Below are positions 59,126 to 64,000 of a DNA stretch of 64,000 bases, piece after piece (positions within the stretch are counted from its first letter, which is position 1; every line of letters starts with the position of its first letter). Location: the NCBI GenBank assembly GCA_963805525.1, contig CAWDUT010000007.1, positions 1,364,001 through 1,428,000 of the forward strand. The letters run 5' to 3'. A model generated the notes under the pieces. The model did no database searches and was not told where the DNA came from. It saw nothing but the letters and a program-made list of their open reading frames with translations. This DNA comes from DASQFQ01 sp963805525. Lineage in GTDB: Bacteria > Actinomycetota > Thermoleophilia > Solirubrobacterales > Solirubrobacteraceae. The position numbers were made by a program, and so were the translations under genes.

Positions 59126-59556
59126 CAGCGCACGACCATCACGGGGCAGTGGGCGTGGTGGGCGACGCGGTCGGCCGTGGAGCCGAGCAGGTAGTCCCCG
59201 AGGAAATGGCCACGATGGCCGATGACGATCAGGTCGTGGTCATGGGCGCGGGCGTAGTGGGCGATCACCTCGGCCGCGTGGCCGGGCACCAGGTCGGTCG
59301 ACGCCTCGACACCTTGCCTGTGCGCCTCGTCGTGGGCGCGCTGGAGGACGCCCCGGAAGTACTCGTCCTTCTCGCGCTTGACCTCGTCGACCTCGCCGAC
59401 TGAGGCCGCGTAGGCGGGCAGCCTGCCTTCGACGGCCAACGCTGTGAGCCGGGCGCCGAGGGCGGCACAGATCGAGAGCGCGCAGTCGAGTGCCTTCTCC
59501 GAGCCCTCCGAGCCGTCGACCGGCACGAGCACGTTGCGGAACTCATAGGGGCTCAT
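59125..59556 (-). CDS. Universal stress protein (UspA family)
   Basis: This 143-residue single Usp domain begins NVLVPVDGSEGSEKALDCAL. The ATP-binding signature is GHRGHFLGDYLLGSTADRVA near residue 112, ending HAHCPVMVVR. The G-x2-G-x9-G(S/T) pattern indicates the ATP-binding subclass. Usp proteins are known companions of fluoride riboswitches and of CPA antiporters. ATGA overlap with the antiporter gene suggests they work together, possibly as an antiporter regulator. Confidence 0.9.
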   Translation of the reverse strand: MSPYEFRNVLVPVDGSEGSEKALDCALSICAALGARLTALAVEGRLPAYAASVGEVDEVKREKDEYFRGVLQRAHDEAHRQGVEASTDLVPGHAAEVIAHYARAHDHDLIVIGHRGHFLGDYLLGSTADRVAHHAHCPVMVVR

Positions 59557-60746
59557 GCGCGCTCACCTGCGGGCAACGGACGCGCCGGCGACGGCACGAC
59601 CGACGGCGCGGGCTGATGGTGTGCCGCATGTTCGGCCTCGACACTCGGCGAGAACCAGTGCTGAGCGATCGCCGTGGGCACGATCGCCGACAGAACGACC
59701 ACCGTGACCAGGAGCGAGAACTGGGTGCGGTCGATGATCCCCGCGTTGAGCCCATATAGCGAGCTGATCGTCCCGAACGTCAGCCCGGTGCTCATCAGCA
59801 GCGTGGTGAACGTCGCATGCTCGGGAACCGCGCGCCGCGCGAGCGGGAGCACCAGGCTGATCTTGGGCACCATCTTCGCCGCGACCAGCAGGCCCAGGAC
59901 CCCGAGGTTGGCGAACACCGCGCCGAGGCTCACGTTCATGCCGCCGCGCAGGAAGAAGAAGGGCGTCAAGAACGCGAAGGCGACGACGCGCAAGCGCTCC
60001 TGCTCCTTGCGGCGGCGGCGATAGTGGCGGCTCATCACCAGTCCGAGTACGAAGGCCGGCAGCACGGCATGCCCCTGAGCCCGGTCGGCGAGCACCATCA
60101 GCACGAAAAGGCAGGCGAAGACGAGCTTGATCTCCGGCTCGATCACGCGATCGCCGTAGCGCTGGAAGAACCAGGGCGCGATCTTCGGGAGCACCACGAT
60201 CGCAGCGACTGACACCGCCAGGAAGATCGGGAACCAGGCGTTCGGCTTGATGAAGATCGCCGACAGCGCGATCGCGGTTCCCATGTCGGTCACGAAGCAC
60301 GCGCTCATGATCAGCTTGCCGATCCGCGTCTGGTTGAGGCCGGTCTCGACCAGCACCGCGTAGACGACGGCAAGGCTCGTCGTCGACAGCGCCGTGCCGG
60401 CGATCAACGACGCCTTCATGGTCCACCCGAGCAAGCCGACCGCCACCGCCCACGCCACCACGAACGGCCCAACGAACGACACCAGGCCGATGCTCACCGA
60501 GGCGCCGAAGCGCTCGCGGAAGTCATCGGGATCGACCTCCGCCCCCGCCAGGAACGTGAGCACGATGCTCGCGAACTGCGCGATGAAGACCAGCCACGGC
60601 GTGCCGGCGTCGAGATGGAACGCGTTGCCGACCACCACCCCCAGCGCGAGCTCGAGCAGCGCGACCGAGATCCCCAGCTCGACCGACAGCATGCTTGCCA
60701 GCACCACCGTGCCGGCCAGCACCGCCGCCAGCTCGACCGGCGTCAC
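59553..60746 (-). CDS. CPA2 family cation/proton antiporter
   Basis: This 397-residue protein has about 11-12 membrane helices. ALSTTSLAVVYAVLVETGLN near residue 120 and IMSACFVTDMGTAIALSAIF near residue 150 include the buried acidic residue region of KefB/NapA-like exchangers. FLTPFFFLRGGMNVSLGAVF near residue 265 is another family signature. No C-terminal TrkA-N domain is present. It is the second gene behind the fluoride riboswitch; such antiporters are known riboswitch companions and may move fluoride or restore pH/Na+. The actual ion is unknown. Confidence 0.83.
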   Translation of the reverse strand: MTPVELAAVLAGTVVLASMLSVELGISVALLELALGVVVGNAFHLDAGTPWLVFIAQFASIVLTFLAGAEVDPDDFRERFGASVSIGLVSFVGPFVVAWAVAVGLLGWTMKASLIAGTALSTTSLAVVYAVLVETGLNQTRIGKLIMSACFVTDMGTAIALSAIFIKPNAWFPIFLAVSVAAIVVLPKIAPWFFQRYGDRVIEPEIKLVFACLFVLMVLADRAQGHAVLPAFVLGLVMSRHYRRRRKEQERLRVVAFAFLTPFFFLRGGMNVSLGAVFANLGVLGLLVAAKMVPKISLVLPLARRAVPEHATFTTLLMSTGLTFGTISSLYGLNAGIIDRTQFSLLVTVVVLSAIVPTAIAQHWFSPSVEAEHAAHHQPAPSVVPSPARPLPAGERA

Positions 60747-61213
60747 GGCTCGCTCCGCTCGACGTCGTCCTCACGCGCGACGAGCGGCGCCTCGGCTGCC
60801 CGGTTCCCGATCCGTCGCAGCCGGCCGCGCCGGCTTCGGCGCGCGACGTAGCGGCCGAAGCGGCGCTCGAAATCGTCCCACCAGATCGGCTCGCCCGCGG
60901 CGGTGCGGCAATCGAGATATGCGCGCAGCGGAGCCAGCGACGCAAACCCCATCGCCACCGCCTGCAGCGCGGCAAGGCACCCCAGGCACGCCAGCACCAA
61001 CGCCCATCGATCCACCGCGTTCACGAAGCTCGATGCGACGAGGGCGCCCGTCACGACGACACATGCGCGTCGCCCCGTGGCGAGCCACGGGAAGAACTGA
61101 TCCCTACCGGTTGCGACGCCCACCGCGACGCTGGCCACCAGCGCGACGACACATGCCGCGTCAGCGAGGATCGCTACGGCGCTGGAAACGGCTAAGGCTG
61201 CAACGGGCTCCAA
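60743..61213 (-). CDS. Membrane protein of unknown function, first gene behind the fluoride riboswitch
   Basis: This protein of about 156 residues has three to four hydrophobic helices (AVSSAVAILADAACVVALVA, then ACVVVTGALVASSFVNAV and WALVLACLGCLAALQAVAMG). A soluble, Arg-rich C-terminus contains EPIWWDDFERRFGRYVARRS. It lacks the Fluc/CrcB signature (GGxxGAxxRY) and CLC features. TTG 61213 is chosen because GTGGAGG (61224-61218) sits 4 nt before it; an in-frame TTG at 61228 adds 5 residues but has no ribosome site. It overlaps the antiporter gene by ATGA. Confidence 0.65.
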   Translation of the reverse strand: MEPVAALAVSSAVAILADAACVVALVASVAVGVATGRDQFFPWLATGRRACVVVTGALVASSFVNAVDRWALVLACLGCLAALQAVAMGFASLAPLRAYLDCRTAAGEPIWWDDFERRFGRYVARRSRRGRLRRIGNRAAEAPLVAREDDVERSEP

Positions 61214-61245
61214 GAGACCTCCACTCAACGTCAGACGACGGTTGG

Positions 61246-61320
61246 GTAGAGGCCATCAGCGGAGGAGCCGCGGTTGCCGAGCCCTTACAGCGGGCCGAGA
61301 GCGAGCCTCATCGCTCTCCG
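61246..61320 (-). promoter_or_regulatory. Fluoride (crcB-type) riboswitch
   Basis: Read on the minus strand, 61318-61297 forms a 7-bp hairpin (GAGAGCG/CGCTCTC) with loop ATGAGGCT. Then comes a 21-nt insert that folds as GCCC/GGGC, then AAC-C-GCGG (61275-61268), a 5-nt loop, and CCGC-TGATGGCCTCTAC (61262-61246). This reproduces the conserved core of known fluoride riboswitches, including the ATGAGGC loop, AAC-stem and TGATGGCCTCTAC. GAGGC (61309-61305) can pair with GCCTC (61253-61249) as the pseudoknot. After the aptamer, CCUCUAC can alternatively pair with the GUGGAGG ribosome site at 61224-61218, giving a translational switch. Confidence 0.88.
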
Positions 61321-61365
61321 CGGAGCATACCGCCGCGCGGGCGATCACGAACCCGCATCGGCAGC

Positions 61366-62643
61366 TCAGCCGAGCGCCACGGCGGCGCGGCCCGCGTAGC
61401 GGGCGGCCGCCCCGAGCTCTTCTTCGATGCGGATCAGCTGGTTGTACTTCGCGACGCGCTCGGACCGAGCCGGCGCGCCGGACTTGATCTGGCCCACACC
61501 CGTTGCCACCACGAGGTCGGCGATGAACGTGTCCTCCGTCTCGCCCGAACGGTGCGAGATGACCGCTCGATAGCCCGCATCACGTGCGAGCGCGATCGTG
61601 TCGAGCGTCTCAGTGAGCGTCCCGATCTGGTTGAGCTTGATCAGAATCGAGTTGGCCACCCCACGCTCGATGCCCTCACGCAGGATCGCCGGGTTCGTCA
61701 CGAAGATGTCGTCGCCGACGAGCTGCACGCGGTCGCCGAGTCGCTCGGTCAGCGAGATCCAGCCGTCCCAGTCCTGCTCGGCCATCCCGTCCTCCAACGA
61801 CAGCACCGGATAGCGGTCACAGACACCGACCCAGTAGTCGACCAACTCGGCCGGGGTCAGCGAGCGGCCCTCCCCCGCGAGCTCGTAGCGGCCGTCGCGA
61901 AAGAACTCACTCGCGGCCGGATCCAGGCAGATCGCGACGTCGTCGTCCGGTCGATAGCCGGCCGCCTCGATCGCCGTCACGAGCAGCTCCAGCGGCGCCT
62001 CGTTCGACTCCAGTGCCGGCGCGAACCCGCCCTCGTCGCCGACGCCCGAGGTCAACCCGCGCTGCTTGAGCGTGCCCTTGAGCTGCTGGTAGACCTCCGC
62101 CCCCATCTGGACCGCCTGCGCGAAGGAGTCCGCGCCGACCGGGGCCACCATGAACTCCTGGAAGTCGACCGGATTGTCGGCATGCACGCCGCCGTTGAGC
62201 ACGTTCATCGTCGGCACCGGCAGGAGGTTGGCCTCCTCACCGCCCAGATAGCGCCACAGCGGCTGCCCGACCTCCCCCGCCGCCGCTCGCGCCGCCGCCA
62301 TCGAAACCCCGAGGATCGCGTTCGCGCCCAGCCGCGACTTGCCATCGGTCCCGTCGAGCTCGATCATCGCCTCGTCGAGCCCTCGTTGGTCCAGCGCGTC
62401 ACGGCCCCGAGCCGTGTCCGAGATCTCGCCGTTTACGTTTGCGATCGCGCGGGTCACTCCCTTGCCACCGAAGGGACCGTCGCCGTCGCGCAGCTCGAGC
62501 GCCTCCCGTGTGCCGGTCGACGCGCCCGATGGGACCGCGGCCCGGCCGCGGGCGCCCGACGCGAGGCGGACGTCGACCTCGACCGTCGGGTTGCCGCGGC
62601 TGTCAAGGATCTGACGGGCATGGACCTGCTCGATCTGACTCAT
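61366..62643 (-). CDS. eno: Enolase
   Basis: This 425-residue enzyme opens with ARQILDSRGNPTVEVDVRLA. It has the lid loop VPSGASTGTREALELRDGD near residue 38, GGVHADNPVDFQEFMVAPVG near residue 150, the metal-binding DE motifs in LSLEDGMAEQDWDGW near residue 285 and VGDDIFVTNP near residue 312, and the catalytic lysine in ILIKLNQIGTLTETLD near residue 335, plus SHRSGETEDTFIADL. It converts 2-phosphoglycerate to phosphoenolpyruvate and is a classical fluoride target. GGAGG lies unusually close (2 nt) to ATG 62643. The riboswitch follows 45 bp after its stop. Confidence 0.95.
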   Translation of the reverse strand: MSQIEQVHARQILDSRGNPTVEVDVRLASGARGRAAVPSGASTGTREALELRDGDGPFGGKGVTRAIANVNGEISDTARGRDALDQRGLDEAMIELDGTDGKSRLGANAILGVSMAAARAAAGEVGQPLWRYLGGEEANLLPVPTMNVLNGGVHADNPVDFQEFMVAPVGADSFAQAVQMGAEVYQQLKGTLKQRGLTSGVGDEGGFAPALESNEAPLELLVTAIEAAGYRPDDDVAICLDPAASEFFRDGRYELAGEGRSLTPAELVDYWVGVCDRYPVLSLEDGMAEQDWDGWISLTERLGDRVQLVGDDIFVTNPAILREGIERGVANSILIKLNQIGTLTETLDTIALARDAGYRAVISHRSGETEDTFIADLVVATGVGQIKSGAPARSERVAKYNQLIRIEEELGAAARYAGRAAVALG

Positions 62644-62764
62644 GCCTCCACCGTCGCGCATCGCAGCGCCCGCCGCAAGCGGGGTCTCATGGTGCGGCCG
62701 AGCGTTTTGGCGTACTCCGACCCACTCGACGCCACGGCCCCGCACACCTGAAGACTTGTGCAGC

Positions 62765-62770
62765 TATGCT
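62765..62770 (+). promoter_or_regulatory. Probable -10 hexamer for the ArsR/SmtB-CDF pair
   Basis: TATGCT ends 6 nt before ATG 62777, with no ribosome site; a leaderless start is likely. The nearby TTGTGCAGCTATGCTTG may form an imperfect operator, but this is weak. Confidence 0.4.
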
Positions 62771-62776
62771 TGCGTC

Positions 62777-63145
62777 ATGGCGCACGGACGACACCAGCCC
62801 GACCCTGCACAACTCGATGTCGAATTCGCGAGCGTCATCGCGGAGACTATGCAGGCCCTCGCCACCCCGAGCCGCGTCCTCATCCTGGGCCGGCTCCACG
62901 CCGGAGCCTGCTCGGTCAACGAGCTCGCCGAGTCGGTGGGCATGGCGCCGTCGGCGGTATCCCATCAGCTGCGGCTGCTGCGCCACCTCGGACTGGTCGT
63001 CGGGCAGCGCGATGGCCGACGGATCGTCTACGACCTCTACGACGACCACGTCGGCGAACTCCTCGAACAAGCCATCTCGCACGTCGAGCATGTCCAGCAG
63101 GGGCTCGCACTCCGCGTCTCGCAGCGGCAACTCGCGGAGGCCTAG
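62777..63145 (+). CDS. ArsR/SmtB-type metal sensor
   Basis: This 122-residue winged-helix repressor has HTH NELAESVGMAPSAVSHQLRL near residue 48. The C-terminal helix carries an intact alpha5 metal site: DDHVGELLEQAISHVEH reads D-x-H-x10-H-x2-H, as in SmtB, CzrA and NmtR, which sense Zn, Co or Ni across the dimer. It precedes a CDF exporter by 2 bp, so metal binding should relieve repression of the pair. It is divergent from eno. The alpha3 arsenic-type cysteine cluster is absent. Confidence 0.88.
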   Translation: MAHGRHQPDPAQLDVEFASVIAETMQALATPSRVLILGRLHAGACSVNELAESVGMAPSAVSHQLRLLRHLGLVVGQRDGRRIVYDLYDDHVGELLEQAISHVEHVQQGLALRVSQRQLAEA

Positions 63146-63147
63146 CC

Positions 63148-63822
63148 ATGGCCACGTCCGGTCCGACACGCGCGGAGGCTCCGCGCACACATGATCACGC
63201 CCACGGCCACTCGCACGGCCTCGTCCACCAGTCGATCAAGCGCTCGCGCGACGGCATCCGCGCAGTGCTGCTGGCCCTGGGCGTCCTCGGCCTCACGGCG
63301 ATCGCGCAGACCGTCGTCTTCTCGCTGTCGGGCTCCGTCGCACTGCTCGCGGACCTCATCCACAACTTCGGCGACGCGCTGACCGCCGTCCCGCTCGGCA
63401 TCGCCTTCCTGCTGCGGTCCGAGCGCGCCGAGCGCGGCGCCGGCCTGTTCGTGGTCGCCGCCATCTTCATCTCCGCCGTCGTCGCCGGAGTCGAGGCCGT
63501 CCGCCGTCTCATCGACCCGACACCGCTAGACCACCTCTGGGCGCTCGCCGCCGCCGGCGCCATCGGCTACCTCGGCAACGTCGTCGCCGCGAAGATCCGC
63601 ACCCGCGCCGGCGAGCGCCTGGACAGCCCCGCGCTCATCGCCGACGGCCACCACGCCCGTGCCGACGCCTACGTGTCTCTGGCCGTCATCGCCTCAGCCG
63701 TGGTCGTCGCTGTCGGCGTGCCCGTCGCCGACCCGCTCATCGGCCTGGCGATCACGCTCGTGATCCTCCGCATCACCTGGCAGTCCTGGCAGACGGTCGC
63801 CGGCCACGACCACCGTCACTAG
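63148..63822 (+). CDS. Cation diffusion facilitator (CDF) metal exporter
   Basis: This 224-residue protein has a His-rich head (THDHAHGHSHGLVHQ), six membrane segments, and the two metal motifs LADLIHNFGDALTAV near residue 72 and DGHHARADAYVSLAV near residue 168. These are the HxxxD-type zinc/cobalt transport sites. It lacks the usual long cytosolic C-terminal domain and ends in HDHRH. It exchanges Zn/Co/Ni for protons. It is co-transcribed with its ArsR/SmtB sensor. The last 178 bases of the window after it (63823-64000) show no gene I can support. Confidence 0.87.
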   Translation: MATSGPTRAEAPRTHDHAHGHSHGLVHQSIKRSRDGIRAVLLALGVLGLTAIAQTVVFSLSGSVALLADLIHNFGDALTAVPLGIAFLLRSERAERGAGLFVVAAIFISAVVAGVEAVRRLIDPTPLDHLWALAAAGAIGYLGNVVAAKIRTRAGERLDSPALIADGHHARADAYVSLAVIASAVVVAVGVPVADPLIGLAITLVILRITWQSWQTVAGHDHRH

Positions 63823-64000
63823 GTATGTGGCGTTCGCAAAGTGGATGCATCCAGCCGGCCGTCTCCGCTGCGATCGACCGCGACTCTCCTCACGCCGGGC
63901 CGTGCGGACATGTCCCCTCTTACGTTCCCACGCCCCTCAAGGCCAGCTATAGAGCCAAAGCGCAGCGGAATCATGATCCGCGCACCACTGCTGCGACCGT

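Noticed and set aside
60743..61213. CrcB/Fluc fluoride channel as identity of the first riboswitch-linked gene
   Set aside because: Size is close and it is hydrophobic, but the Fluc GGxxGAxxRY and Asn-Gly signatures are absent and it has a long basic tail.
62644..62776. A second fluoride riboswitch upstream of eno
   Set aside because: Neither the ATGAGG loop nor a TGATGGC-CTAC element occurs on the minus strand here.
1..64000. CRISPR arrays, complete insertion sequences, transposases or rRNA genes
   Set aside because: No regularly spaced repeats, transposase motifs or rRNA sequence were seen on either strand; only relics (tRNA fragment and pseudogenes) hint at mobility.

Overview
This is a GC-rich actinobacterial chromosome segment. 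It has F420-dependent oxidoreductases (two LLM-class enzymes and one PPOX-class enzyme), a WS/DGAT acyltransferase, actinobacterial-type sdhCAB, HelD, and many GTG/TTG starts. I infer a Thermoleophilia/Solirubrobacterales-like host; this was not tested by search. Genes are tightly packed, with 4-bp ATGA/GTGA overlaps inside operons. Many first genes show a TANNNT hexamer 6-9 nt before the start codon, which suggests leaderless mRNAs.

Layout. 1-8.7 kb: a partial HelD, a phospholipase-D protein, two F420 luciferase-like oxidoreductases, two acyl-CoA ligases, a PPOX-F420 enzyme and an SDR (lipid or xenobiotic catabolism). 8.7-15.5 kb: a TPR protein, then a mannan-type locus (GT-C mannosyltransferase, GH92, a 48-aa membrane peptide, GH76). 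15.5-20.7 kb: a decayed APC permease, DUF1232, chrA divergent from an arsR-arsC fusion with a shared palindrome, and an MFS pump plus TetR with two operator palindromes. 20.9-29.5 kb: a coiled-coil membrane protein, cardiolipin synthase-like protein, SDR plus an N-terminally extended KAS III, MMPL, rocD and a proC remnant. 29.9-31.6 kb: a diguanylate cyclase and a 3'-half tRNA-Pro relic with its terminator.

31.3-41.5 kb: three NarL-type regulators and one histidine kinase border a long, overlapping plus-strand operon. It contains two versions of a redox cassette: ferric-reductase-like membrane protein, ApbE flavin transferase and two tiny single-pass proteins. The first version adds an FAD reductase and a ferredoxin. 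No FMN_bind-type flavinylation substrate is visible. 41.6-53.9 kb: heavy-metal P-type ATPase, small genes, sdhCAB, fadD/GNAT, WS/DGAT, SHOCT/DUF6325 and a broken MMPL gene.

53.9-62.6 kb holds the most striking system. A sequence matching the fluoride (crcB-type) riboswitch lies on the minus strand at 61246-61320, between enolase and a nine-gene minus-strand run: membrane protein, CPA2 antiporter, universal stress protein, two-TM peptide, class I pyrophosphatase, triple-DUF190 protein, MFS transporter, Nudix hydrolase and CBS-containing Mn-dependent pyrophosphatase. Enolase and pyrophosphatase are classical fluoride targets. No Fluc/CrcB or CLC-F channel is present here, so the antiporter and the unknown membrane proteins are candidate fluoride-handling parts. 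The window ends with an ArsR/SmtB metal sensor (intact alpha5 site) and its CDF exporter.
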